This document shows, one piece after another, positions 35,451 to 46,937 of a stretch of DNA of 64,000 bases (position 1 is its first letter; each line of letters begins with the position of its first letter). Source of the DNA: Terebella lapidaria (Eukaryota; Annelida; Polychaeta; Terebellida; Terebellidae); assembly GCA_949152475.1 (NCBI GenBank), contig OX424557.1, positions 25,171,462-25,235,461 on the forward strand, given 5' to 3'. The translations under genes and the position numbers were made by a program. Under the pieces are notes generated by a model, which was not told the origin of the DNA, ran no database searches, and was given only the letters and a program-made list of their open reading frames with translations.

Positions 35451-35712
35451 ATTTGAACAATAGGAGTATTACTTAGCCTAAGATTCTGAGCTGAGTTGAG
35501 CAATAATTTGTGTTGCTTACGATTGTCATGGTTGAACACCTTTTCTGTGAAGCGTGTTCAGATGATGAACTGAATTATCATTGAATGCCAACGAAATCAC
35601 TGAATGCCATGCAAACCGGTCGCAAGCAAAATGTGGAGCTAATAACTGGTGGGATAAACATGAAAAGTCTCCAACACATGCATCCACATACAATCTCAAG
35701 CAGAATATATAT

Positions 35713-35910
35713 CTGAGTTCGGAAATGTTTTTAGGTCAGGTCAAGTGGCATAAACAAAGCCAGCTCGTGTTGTCACCCTACCATTATCGAGTCAAAATCA
35801 CTGACACTCTACTCGATTCCGCCTGTACGATACTGAGTAAATTTATTCACTTCGAGTTTATGGCGCGAGTCATAACTCTCGTTGTGCGCACAAACGATTT
35901 CCGAACTGGC
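35713..35910. mobile_element. Foldback MITE family G, copy 1
   Basis: Left end GAGTTCGGAAATGTTTT followed by AGGTCAGGTCAAGTGG; right end ATTTCCGAACTGGC. The interior aligns with 53735-53860 (CCTACCATTATCGAGTCA, CTCGATTCCGCCTGTAC). The right arm is shorter than in the copy at 53672-53924, and no target duplication is evident. The open frame spanning it (35581-35988) is repeat-derived. Confidence 0.65.
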
Positions 35911-36074
35911 TTATTCGAACGGAATGCGATCTCAGGCAGACAGGACCCAAACCGGGCAGTGAGACAACACGCGACTTCGGTAATGTGACATTCTCGGTAT
36001 ATTGATGTGAGAGATCTCATCGCTGGAAGACTTCAGCGGAGCTTTGGACAACCAACTCAAATAACGATTCGTGC

Positions 36075-36200
36075 GTTCCAAGAGATGTGATGCCCCATTG
36101 CTGGTAGGTCCGATTTAATTAGTGTTTGAAATTAGTATTTAATAATGTAGTTGGTCTTAAGGTCAAGCCAAAACGGCTTCATGTTAGCCAGGATCAGGTC
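36075..36200. repeat. Short dispersed repeat, paralogous to about 40286-40400
   Basis: Shared features in the same order: CCCATTGCTGGTAGGTCCGA against CCCATTACTGGTAAGTCCGA, then GTAG(T/C)TGGTCTTA, GGTCA(A/G)G(C/T)CAAAAC(G/A)GCTTCA. Moderate divergence suggests an old dispersed repeat. Confidence 0.55.
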
Positions 36201-36239
36201 GAATGTATATCGGCCTGGCGACAAGTCAATGATGAACGC

Positions 36240-36775
36240 GTCGATTTGAAAATTTTCTTTTACAACAAGATACAGTTGTTGAAATGGACCTACTTTGTAT
36301 CTGTGGATCCCAAGCAACATGTACACAGATGTCACACAGATGCATGTGCCACAGATAAACTCTTTTCGTCCACTTACAAAACAGTAAACAAATCATCCAC
36401 ATGTGGTTCGCCATTTAACTTCAAATCTGGTGTTAAAACGTATCTAAAAACCTGTGCCATGGAGACGGAAGCATCAAATTTTGTATACTATTAGTTCAGT
36501 CATGTCCTTGTCACCGCCAACCAACTGAACAATCTATCATTTTTTTAATCTAGTCTTTTATAAGTTCATTTTATTGTATGTATCTTGCCTCTTGTCATCA
36601 TGTATGTATGTTTTTTATGGACCACCCTGGAAACAAGCAGAAATGCTTTAGGGTGCGATCCTTGGTATATTTGTTCTCATTTTCATTCTCATATATTCAT
36701 ATACTTCATGTACGACTGCATGTTGCATGAAATGTACTTTTATACCAAAATAAACCAATACAAATACAATACATT
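36240..36775 (+). mobile_element. LINE 3' end (C-terminal tail plus 3' UTR)
   Basis: The plus frame ending at 36494 reads HVHRCHTDACATDKLFSS ... FNFKSGVKTYLKTC, the kind of tail found at the very end of jockey/CR1-type LINE ORF2 proteins (a cluster with DKLF, then FK-x-x-(L/V)KTYL). The 3' UTR that follows includes TGGACCACCCTGGAAACAAG and ends in an ATAAACCAATACAAATACAA tail. It is 5'-truncated with an internal loss, as usual for LINEs. Confidence 0.6.
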
Positions 36776-38469
36776 TGCATTCGTTTTCCGAAGTTGGCCG
36801 AGCAATACCGATCTGAATATGTATGGAGCGGGAAAAGGGTCATCAGAAAAAGTGAAAGCACTCACATAATAATTTACCCTCATTGGCGTTGTTGTTTGAT
36901 TTTTGGAAATACATAATGTTGTTTGAAATTGACCGGACTGTCTTAGTTCTTCATGCATAATTTCTATTCTGCAATGAATCACGGAGAATACGTATAGATA
37001 CAACGAGACAAACTAATGAATAGAAGGCCTAAATTGCACTTGAGAGAACTCACGCGCATAATTATATGATCTACACCGGATCGCATGAACAATTAAAACA
37101 GGTGCCGTATCTTTCGTGATATATAACTTAGCGATGATTACAGCTATTGATGCCGTGGTGATTGCTCAAACGCAGAAGTTCAAGTGTGAAAACATTCGCC
37201 TTTATTCATGTTACATGTGTTATTGCTGTCTCGTGGTAGATTGGTCATCCTCAATTTTAGTCAGCAATATGATTAGGCCATCTGCTTGAGATTCATGAAT
37301 CAACCATGATTTTCAAGGTTTAGCAAAAGACTCCATTTACACTTGTTCCCGAGTGCTACCATTGTTTAGTTTCATATGAGATTGTCATGAAGTCCATCAA
37401 ACTTCTGGCCTAAGTAACATGACCATAACGTGGTTTCCTAGAATTCAATTCACCACCCTGCAATATCAACTTCAAGATCAATATGACTCAGGCCTGCATT
37501 GAGTATTTCTAGACGAGAAAACAAAGTATATGAATAATTTTTAGTTCGTTTTTATCAAATTATTTTTTAACCTAATCTTAATATATAATATAATATATAT
37601 AATTCCGAATTGCTAGTATTGGAAAGCGGAAAATGTTGCAAGGTGTCATCAACCTAATACATTTTTATTCACTTATACTGACAACGCTGTAGAACACTAT
37701 AAGTTGTAATAGGCAGATTTGGAATATGAAAAACATGATCATAAGGTGGTAAATGTATGATTATATCGATAAACTGAGCTCTAACTAATGTCACTGTCCT
37801 GGCATTCAGGAAGCTTTTGTTGATATTATGAGCCATTCGAGGACTGGTAATACAGAACTTCAAAAGTATGGAAATTAAATTAATTGACGTGAAATAGCAA
37901 AACATATCTTGGGTACTTTTTTTTTGACGAACTACAAAACTTTTATTCACCTCAGCTCAGACACAATAATATATTAGGTCTAACAATTAATATATTCACA
38001 ACTTTTTGATATTTTTCAAAAAATGTTAACAGCGGGTATATACAAATTTTGAAATTAAATATTAAAATTAAAAATTACATTAATATTACCGTTAATATAC
38101 ATGTTTAATGCATGTACCTAAATCTTTCAAAGAGACACCAGAATAAATCTGTTGATATAGTCATATGCCTTCAGTGCTTCAAATTATGTTGCATTTTTCG
38201 TAATATTCAGCCCTGCCGAATATTCCAATAAAATTTTGAGCCCCGGCACCACTGACCGCTACTTCCGATTATGGCGAAAAAGCTGTTCCATACATCAGAT
38301 TTACGTTCTCCCCAAAGATCACGTCCGAGTGAAATCGCGTGAATGCAGTCACATGACAGATCTGTTCTGTGTAAACATTTGAAGATCCCGCTTCTGTGAG
38401 CGAGTTGACGTCAGGCCCTGTACCATGTCCTGGGCCTGCATTCTGGCAAGCTTCATGTGGGCCTTGAAA
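36776..38469. other. Unassigned AT-rich stretch
   Basis: No gene recognised. 37540-38110 is extremely AT-rich. 38220-38470 is less so and contains a GTTGACGTCAGG box, but no coding frame or splice set could be built. Confidence 0.4.
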
Positions 38470-39275
38470 GTTATGTTGGATTCAGTCCGCATACCACATT
38501 AAATGTAAGTTTGATGCCCCCAATTTGACAATACGTCAAAGTCTACTTCAATATAGCTAGGGCCATATACTTCACTGTTGAATCAACTGATAATAGTGTA
38601 AATTGAATTGGACACATGGGACGTAGCCATTGTGGCTAGTATTCATGTAGGTGGTTACCTGATGAATTTCGTGGACAAGTTTGTTCGCAGTTGATTTCAT
38701 ATGGTTACATTTCCGAAACGATGACTGTTATGATGACCAAAAATTTGACACTTTATTATTCTGAATGATAAACATAGAGAAATAAAAATTCACCACGAGA
38801 TTCGACGAGTGCTCAGATTTCAGCAATATACAAACATATCGGTGTAGAATAACCATATCTAATGAACACACAGAGCAAATCAACGATAATTCATGCGTTG
38901 TTCTCCAGAGAAAATGCCGTACATCGTGGTTATTGAATTAGGCGCAGTGCAAAAAGGAGGAATGGCCGATTCAGCAGGGTATATATTTTATGATATCGTT
39001 ACTGTTACTGGACGCATAAAACCTGCTAATATTAGCTTCTCTTACATCACACCAATATGATACTGATTAGTGAAATATGTAGTTTTTTCTCCACCCCTCC
39101 CACGTCTGTTTGCTTTTCTATATAAATGTATCTTCGTGATTTGGTAACTAGATACAAGATTCTTTGTTGACGTCGCTTAACTGCCATCGAATGTGATTTG
39201 TGAGATTCCGCCTTAGGGAATATAGGCTAGACTGACTATATTGGTAATAAGAGATACTGATTTGTCATCATACAT
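38470..39275. repeat. Segmental duplication S, copy 1 (uninterrupted)
   Basis: Aligns with 40420-42480 through a series of landmarks: GAATCAACTGATAA, a GGACACA, GGTTACCTGATGAAT, CGTGGACAA, GAGATTCGAC, CGGTGTAGA, ATCAACGA, AAACCTGCTAA, ATCTTCGTGATTTGGTAACT, TTAACTGCC(A/G)TCGA, and a final GAGATACTGA. Divergence is moderate. Here the stretch is continuous, which defines two insertions in copy 2. Confidence 0.75.
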
Positions 39276-39779
39276 GTATGTATGCCTTTTGTTGTCGTGC
39301 TGTATCTGACACACACACTTCACGACCTCTTCGTCATTCATTTCACTAGGTCACGATGGTTCAGTTTTGCCTGGACATGCGTTTGATTTCTTCACTCGTC
39401 TCATTCTTTTGAAAAAAAAAACGTTCGATTTGTTGTGGATATATGTGAATTCGATTTAGTTGCACACGAAGACAGATGCCTTTCCAAAAAAGATTAAGAT
39501 TTATATTAAGACTAAATTTAATTAAGATTTATATTTCCATGTATCTTTCGTTCGCGTTGCCGAATTTCGTAGAGAGAGTATCACCCATTATTATTTCTCA
39601 ATGTTCTGATTTAATGGGTGACGTTGTTGTTGTGCAATTGGCTTCCAATTTATTTCAGATGCATACCAGAGCCTGCTGTTTTTGACGAACAGTTTTGAAT
39701 TATCAAATATATTGATAGTGTACATGTATGTCCTTACAGCATACAGTATCCTACAGCCTTAGTCTCCAGTACTTTACGG

Positions 39780-40075
39780 AGAGCGCCTGCAAACTGATTT
39801 ACCAACCCGCCAACAGCTATCGCAGGATAAATTTGCCTCTATACTCAGTGTTATTGCCTCTATCGTGGAATGCAGTCAAGTGCGAGCACTTCCCACATCG
39901 CTGTCACAATTATAATGCCAGCACAGTGTCATCTATTTTTGGACACTCCTTAAATATTCTGCCCTGTAGCGAGTGTACGTTTTAACACTCTGCTGTGTTC
40001 GAGTAGTCACTGTATTTGTGCTGGACGACACAATTCCATCCACTTGGGATTATTGGGTCTGGATAACAACATGAA
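39780..40075 (+). repeat. Inverted dispersed repeat, arm 1 (with 49290-49560)
   Basis: Complementary to about 49290-49560. Both read, on opposite strands, a frame with LPLSWNAVKC, HFPHRCHNYNASTVSSI and NILPCSECTF. The conservation of that frame with only a few replacements is notable, but upstream sequence diverges at once and no start or splice site is shared, so I call it repeat DNA. Confidence 0.65.
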
Positions 40076-40649
40076 CTTGAAAATATTGATTGTCCTGGAT
40101 TGTCCATGTCATCAACATCGCTTCCTTAACGTTCTCGTGTTCACACTACAAGTCACATATTTGCATTGTATATTAATCAATTTGGTATTTACTTTTATGG
40201 GGTTAGTCTAGATTTCCTCATGCATTTTTTCACGGGGATCAGTCAATTTTCCTAGAAGACAGAACGCTATCGAGAAGACGCGACACCCCATTACCACCCA
40301 TTACTGGTAAGTCCGAGTTTAGTGAACGATATTTCATATTTACTGTAGCTGGTCTTATAGTACTGGTCAGGTCAAAACAGCTTCACGTGAACCTTGAGAG
40401 TTTTGTTGGGCCTAATAGGCATGCTAGGTGTAAAGGGATGCGACCAATTTGGCAATATACCGGAGAACCTCAATAAGGTAATTGCAACTTGCTTCCATAT
40501 TGAACCAACTGATAAAATTGTTGATTCATTTGGACACACAAGTCGTAGCCTTTGGAGCCGGTATACATAGATACATAAATTGAGGTTACCTGATGAATAT
40601 CGTGGACAATTTTATCTCTAGCTGATGTTCTATGGTTATATTTTCGTAT

Positions 40650-41456
40650 TGATTATAATAATATAAAATGTCTGGCACACCAGTTTATAATATCATGTTG
40701 TGTAAAACATTTTGTATTACCGATAAACTCATACGCCTCAAAGAATATATTATCAAATCTAGTGGACTCAATTATATATGGGATTGGGGCTCTGTAATTT
40801 CCTCTTCTTCCTTATACAAATTGATGCAAACAAGCTTAGCTGACCAGTATTTGCAGAGTTGGTTTTCTAATAACCATTTTAGATTTAATGATATGGTAGA
40901 GTTGAAGGAAACTTACAAACTGAGTGATTACTTATATTTGATCGGATCACCTTCTATACGCACTATATTTGCCAACTTTAGATTAAATGGGATGGCCTCA
41001 AACAGTATTACAAGAAATTATAAACGTGAAACTTTGAATATAGAATGTCCACACTGCTGCGTTAATTGCATTAATATTGTACATCATATGTTACTACTTG
41101 GTCCGCAACAAGAACCCTTCGAGAAACACTCAGTAATAATTTGAGTGATGATCTGAAAATACCTTTCAACGATATCCATTAAAAGGAACCAATATCTCTA
41201 TTATTGGATCTTCAGGGAAGATATCTAAAAAATGTCCCACTATCGGATAGGGTCATCAACATTATCTCTTCATATGTAAAAGCAGTTTACTGTTTCAAAA
41301 TAGATTCATGAAAATAATCCTCATGAGCTCACTCGTAAAAAAAAAATGTATTCTAGGATTTGTTCATTTTGTCCTTGGTCTTAATATGACTGGTATGAAT
41401 TGTATGGTGTACACCTTGTGTATATTTGGCCAATAAACCGTTGATTGGTTGATTGA
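40650..41456 (+). mobile_element. LINE 3' fragment inserted in duplication S
   Basis: The frame from 40668 to 41144 reads as the C-terminal part of a LINE ORF2: SVISSSSLYKLMQT, YLQSWFSNN, a TIFANFRLNG segment, then ECPHCCVNCINIVHHMLL (Cys/His knuckle). A second segment after a frame change (about 41200-41310) reads LLDLQGRYLKNVPLSDRV. The 3' end is a TTGATTGGTTGATTGATCA tail after AATAAACC. It is 5'-truncated with a few disruptions. The TTGATTG-type tail suits CR1/L2-like elements. Confidence 0.7.
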
Positions 41457-41589
41457 TCATAATCAACTATCATAGAGAAACAACATTTCCCATGAGATTC
41501 GACAGATGTTCCGATTTGATCCATATACAAGCACGTCGGTGTAGACTATATTCATATTTGTATAACCTGAAAGCTATGTAATTTGACAT

Positions 41590-42040
41590 ACATTATCACC
41601 TCAAACAGCGATTTCATACACTTCACACAGTTTTTCATACTTATAACTCAAAAACGTAAAATGTTGGCTATCTAACCCAATGTTAATTTTAGTCCAATCC
41701 TATTTTTTCTGTGGCTGCAAAGGATTTTGTGCATTGTTCAATGATGTAGTGGTGTAATCTCTTGTTTGAGCTGCATGTTTGTGTTGACTACGCCCCGATG
41801 TCTTCTGGTCCAAAATTACAACAATACTTCCATTCCTGGTGGATCTAAACACGACCAATTACCGAAATATGCCCAGATTCCTGAGATCCCGTTTTGGGCA
41901 GAAATTTAATATCGGGGCAGATTATCAACGATTCAATTTCAGCGATAGTATACATGTTTTAAGTATGTCCTTTGGTAGGAAATCAAAACGATGTAAACGC
42001 GTTAAAACGATGCAAACGCGTTAGAAAAATCAGAGTATAA
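41590..42040. mobile_element. Foldback element F2, diverged copy
   Basis: The centre resembles 8330-8520 (TTTTGTGCATT, TTCTGGTCCAAAATTACAA, GAGATCCCGTTTTGGGC). The right end GTTAGAAAAATCAGAGTA is followed by TA, as in F1. The arms are more decayed than in F1 and F3, and the central frame that is open in F1 and F3 is interrupted here. Copy 1 of duplication S lacks it. Confidence 0.65.
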
Positions 42041-42480
42041 CAATAGTTAATGAACCTACCAAGTAAATCAACGACAATTTTCATGTTTCTTAATAAAAAA
42101 TAATTGACACACATGGTGACCGATGAAATAGGTGCAGAAAGTAGAAATGGAGACATAAAAGGATATTTATTATATTATCGTGTCGGTAACTGTACGCCCC
42201 AAAACCTGCTAACTCTGGGTTCACTTCATCACGACAGTGCGCTACTGACAATATAAATGTGTACTTTTTTCTCATCAGACTCCTCCCACGCGTATTTGCC
42301 TTTTACCCGAAGGGTTTTCTATAGATATCTCTCCACTCTATCTTCGTGATTTGGTAACTTGATAAGCGATGCTTTGTCGACGTTATTTAACTGCCGTCGA
42401 GTGTGATCTGCGATATTTGAACAATAGATTACGCCTGGGAGAATACAGACTAGACCGAAAATTGGTATTATGAGATACTG

Positions 42481-43049
42481 AAATTGGCATAATGTGTATT
42501 GCTACTTTCATACTGGAATTGTTGTAAAACAGTACGACGGTGATAACGATGTTTATTTACACCAGGTCACGACGGCTCAGTTTTGCTCTGACAGACAGAC
42601 TTTTAATATATTCTGTCTCACTGCTCTCCCTCTCAGGAGCTCGGAGGTTCGTGTATATTGGGGGGAGGGGGAGGCAATAATATTTTTCTTAATTACAAAC
42701 GGACACATGTGCATTTCTATAGACTGCATTTCATTCAGTCTTACGATTCAGGTTATTATACTAGAATATGTCTTCTATGAATATAGATAGCTTCCAATGG
42801 TGCGCTTAGTGCAGAGAACTATATCTGAAATATTAGATATGTAAATGTCAGGGGTGTCGTTCAACAACGATTCGTAAACATATATGAGTCTACATGATTT
42901 GCTTGTATGTATCTAGCTTGTCACATATCGTCAAGAGTTTGTAAATAATGAGCATAGTCGGGTTCACTTTGTGGAGATACATAATATCTTTTATGGAAAA
43001 AAATAATTATGTAGCAGAAAATGTTTCAAGTAACCCCAATACTTGTGGA
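42481..43049. other. Unassigned stretch
   Basis: AT-rich with a G-run near 42660-42672. A 98-codon plus frame (42494-42790) has no recognisable domain. Nothing else seen. Confidence 0.4.
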
Positions 43050-44340
43050 TATGCGCCTGATTGTTGTCTTGTTTCTTGAATGATTTTGCAATTATAATGT
43101 ACTGCACCAGTTGCTTTGTGTTGCAAATTGTCTTGACATATCTCAGTATTGCCAAGGAACGTTCAGCAAAATATCATAACGTTTTCGATGTCTGTTCACA
43201 ATGGGCAAGGTTGTAAGCAGAAAAACACTCTCAACTTTGACCTGATGACACTCCTCTTTGAGATCAACTCAATGACTGTAGGCTCAGTTGTCTATGAAAT
43301 AATGTTTAAATTTACAATATACGCTTTACAATGTATTAGCACTATAATTGACATTTACCAGTATGTGGATGACGCCCTATTCGTCACTTGAGAGGCATTT
43401 TGATGGGAGCGATGGTGCCATTGTGAAAACACGTGCACGTGAAATGGACATGTGATTATTCTTCTGAACATAAATATCACAATTTGACTTATATTCTTTG
43501 AACAGAGCGATGTTTTAATTAGCACGCCCAGGAGTTCACTCGTTTCTGGTCTGTGATATTTCTTGTATACCTAATTTGTCCCATGCTACCTGGAAGCTTG
43601 GGAATCTTCTCAGTTTGCTCATAACTTTTTTTTAGTTGAGTTTCATAACTTATCACACACTGTCTCTGATGACACCAGTGTGAAATGTAACTGTTCGGTT
43701 TTTTTTTTGTTTTCCCAAAAATGTTATATTTTACGGTTCCTATTGCCATCATCAAAATCTTGTTGCATTGGTAGCAGGCCTAATAATGCAGGTTGACAGT
43801 CGTCTTGTGTTTCCTTTCCAAACCTGGCGTTGAAATTTTTTTCGGGATTAGTGGTCTGAAGGTCACATTATCAAAGCAAAGTCTCGGTAATGCTCTAAAT
43901 ATAACATCTTTTGTCTTGTGTGCTTTAGACGCTTTACTGAAACAAAATACAGTTCCTAACTACTGAAATAGATTCATTACTGAGGCACGTTTTTCTTACA
44001 TGTGTCTGGTGTCCACAAATACGTTCAGAAGACATGACTCCAACTTTGATATGTGAAGGAGGAGGGTCAAGTTTCTTTCGAATTCCGTGTATCAAATTAT
44101 TTCTCTGCATGGTGCACGTGTTTAGTAATACCAGTGCAGTTAATCTCAAATCTCTAAAAGATTGTTATTCCATTACTTCATGTTCAAAGATTAAAGAACA
44201 GTATATGGCTCATTTTTCATTTATTACCGAGGCTTTGTTTCCACTCAAGTCAGTTTCGCCTGCAAGGAAAGGTGCACCCAGTCCACACATATGTTACAGT
44301 ATGCTCCTAGCTTGGGTCGGATTTATGTGAACAACGACCC
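43050..44340. repeat. Inverted duplication I, left arm
   Basis: Complementary, with moderate divergence, to 52870-54350 read backwards: 43130-43500 pairs with 53940-54270, 43510-43760 with 53440-53660, and 43920-44340 with 52900-53330. Landmarks include a GATATTTCTTGT box, the (T)n run at 43698-43707 matching an A-run near 53500, and GGTGCA/TGCACC sites. Short open frames here recur in broken form in the other arm. The right arm carries an inserted MITE at 53672-53924 that is absent here. Confidence 0.75.
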
Positions 44341-46236
44341 GAGGCTGTTCTTCATACTCTAAATGTCAAGGGAAATTGTCCGGGGCACACTATGTGAAGA
44401 GAGTTGTGAACTGCCTCGAGGCCATTGGCTCTTCCATATCCGTCCCATTCCTTCACAATAGGCAAAAGCCCAATAAGATCGATTTTATGATTTTGATTGT
44501 TTTTGTTGAATATTCAGTAGAATTGTTTTGGGGGTTCCTGGGGTTAAATGGCAACATGCAACTAGTTTGAAAGCAAATGTGAGTTTTCCTTAGCTGCTGC
44601 AGCTGCCCATCGATAATTTTTTGTAGCTTGTCTATTCAAAGATTTTAACAACTGTCCATGGTTTTCTGAATGGTATCTATCGTTGTTTGACATACTAAAT
44701 CTGTGTCAGCATTTTCAGATATTACCGTTTTCATTTTGTATCCCCAATATGAATAATAGTATCTATAAAAATGCAGAATATATATTTTGGCTTGTTTCTT
44801 TATACATGTATTTAACTTAGTACATGTAGTTATATTGTCAAAATCTTAATAATGTTCGAGGGGGTACTTTTGACATTTTTACCAACGACATGAGTTTTCA
44901 GAAGCATCAAACGAGGACAAGCATGGGTTTTAATCAGATATGTCAAGTAATAGTTTCAGATATTTGGCGCTGGATACAATTATCCATCTGTTCCTGAATA
45001 GTGTATATGAGGACCGAAACATCAATTTCTCAGATCTGTTAGTGGGATATATTTGCCTTACTTATTAAACTTAGCAGTCTGTCGATGAAAACTAGGAGGA
45101 TGACATATAGATCAATGATGAAGACAACCTCATTTTATCATACTACATCTTATCAATCTAAAATTAAATCTCTTTAGGGCGGAGATGTCACTAGTTGGAG
45201 ATCGATTCAAGATCATATCATTATTTTGGATTGTTTCAACAGAATGCCAATACATGTATATGGCGCTCTGATAAAAAATGACGAATTGCACACGACAGCC
45301 AGGAATTCTAATTATATTCCATTGCCTCGGGTGGTCGCGAATCTACGGGACAGGATTTGACTGCTGAGCTTCACTTTGCATCATTAGGTTCACCGGGTGC
45401 ATCTTTAACGCCAGGTATATATTTATGGCTCAATGCCCACCAGACAGAGTGGCTGCTAGTTTATTAGAAAAAAACTCGAATCTTGGTCCTGTAACGTTAT
45501 ATTACCTTCAGAAAGTTATATTACCTTCCATTATCGTGATAAAAATGACTTGATGGTCACGAGCTGATGTGAGATCCACGAATGTCATCGATGCAACATA
45601 ATTAAATACTAGATGTTGAAATATCGTTACTGTGTCAGAATGAAGTGTTTATACACCTTCATATCTGGTATCATATGCATGAATGTCATGGATTTAACAA
45701 AATGAAATAGGAAGTCACAATTTAGCCTGGTTTCATCTATTTGATACTTTGTCAAACACCAAAAACTAAATATATGCCTTCATAACCGGAAACAATGACC
45801 ACGAATCTATCCTTTCGTGACTTGGTGCCTTCACTGTCGTTACAACCTGGCTCTGGAAATACCAGACAATTTTCAGAGTACTCAAGTTGCAACATATAAC
45901 GGAATCGTTTTCATTCTCGCAATAAACTACACCCCCTGAAAAAATTCAAAAGGCTCATTACCCTGAGATTACCATGAGTTACACCTAGACACATCACACC
46001 TTTTGATATTGCTGATATCGTTGAAAATCGAAAGGAGATCAGATTTCCGATGTCCAATGCATATTTTTGCAACTAAATTCCCATGACATGTGGAATGTCC
46101 TGACTGTGCCAACAAGAACTTGAATGTAAGTAATATCTGAACCATACCATAAACATAGCAGGTAAACATGGCAAACTCGACATAAATTTAAACGTTAGCA
46201 CAGCTAAATAACATTAGCAAGTAACCACCTAGACGT
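44166..46236. repeat. 2-kb direct duplication D, copy 1
   Basis: Aligns along its length with 46938-48990: GAGGCTTTGTTTCCACT, GTGAACAACGACCCGAGGCT, AAATGTCAAGGGAAATTGTC, TCACCGGGTGCATCTTTAAC, GGTATCATATGCATGAATGT, CATAACCGGAAACAATGACC, and the end CCACCTAGACGT. No coding function recognised. The first part overlaps the left arm of inverted duplication I. Confidence 0.8.
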
Positions 46237-46289
46237 CAGACAAGATCGAACTCAAGGTCACAGGCGCGGATCTACCATCAGGCGTATCG

Positions 46290-46303
46290 CCCCCCCCCCC
46301 CCC
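46290..46303. repeat. Poly-C run (14 C)
   Basis: Uninterrupted cytosine run right after the end of duplication D copy 1. Homopolymers like this are prone to length error in sequencing. Confidence 0.85.
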
Positions 46304-46814
46304 GTTCAGCGTTACGGAACGAGGGGGGACATATGTGATCAATCGATTCATGACTAAAACATTTTCAGAACTGACCATGAAATAATGCGTTAAATGTGTG
46401 CCGACACGTCACTTATTGTTTCCCATATAGTTGTCTAGTCCAGGTGTTGATTATTAGTATTGTGTTACCTTTGTCGCAGTATATATATCTAATGTGTAGT
46501 TTTGTGGATTTACATGTTGAATTTTTTAATGGCAATGATTTTTGTCTACACATGATTTGGCATGGGATCAGAATGCGTCTATTAAAATCTTTATACTTTA
46601 TGCAGAGGGCAGTCTTCCAAACGTTCCGCCGTTGACGCATCCGGATGTCGAACTCCCGTATACAGATTATTTATTTTGGATCTAGCCTATGGTGAAGTTC
46701 AACCCAAAACCCCGAATGATTCTTTGCCGTAACTTCGATTAGGGTATTCGGATCAATTTGAAAATTCATGTTTCCATTTAGCATAAAACCTTTTACTTTT
46801 TCACCAAATTTCAT

Positions 46815-46857
46815 ATTTTTCAGCTTTCAATATTTTTATATTGAAAACTGAAAAATT
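46815..46857. repeat. AT-rich hairpin with foldback-family flanks
   Basis: TTTTTCAG ... CTTTCAATA and TATTGAAAA ... CTGAAAAA can pair as an imperfect stem. It is flanked by CACCAAATTTCA and GGCAAGCTACCCTAATG, which recall the arms of the foldback family at 8.1 and 57.1 kb (GGCAATCTACCCCAATG). It may be a collapsed solo remnant. Confidence 0.5.
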
Positions 46858-46937
46858 TGGCAAGCTACCCTAATGGTAATTTTTTTCACCCAAATACCCG
46901 AGGCTGTTCTTCATACTCTAAATGTCGAGGGATGATG

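Larger units (their letters stand above)
40420..42480. repeat. Segmental duplication S, copy 2 (interrupted twice)
   Basis: Same landmarks as 38470-39275. Relative to copy 1 it contains a LINE 3' fragment (about 40650-41456) between the ATGGTTA(T/C)A box and the CATAGAGAAA box, and a foldback element (about 41590-42040) between the CGGTGTAGA and AATGAAC boxes. Both are therefore younger than the duplication, or were lost cleanly from copy 1 (less likely). Confidence 0.7.

Noticed and set aside
35581-35988. 135-codon plus frame as a protein gene
   Set aside because: Most of it lies in foldback MITE G (35713-35910), whose other copy at 53.7 kb does not keep the frame.
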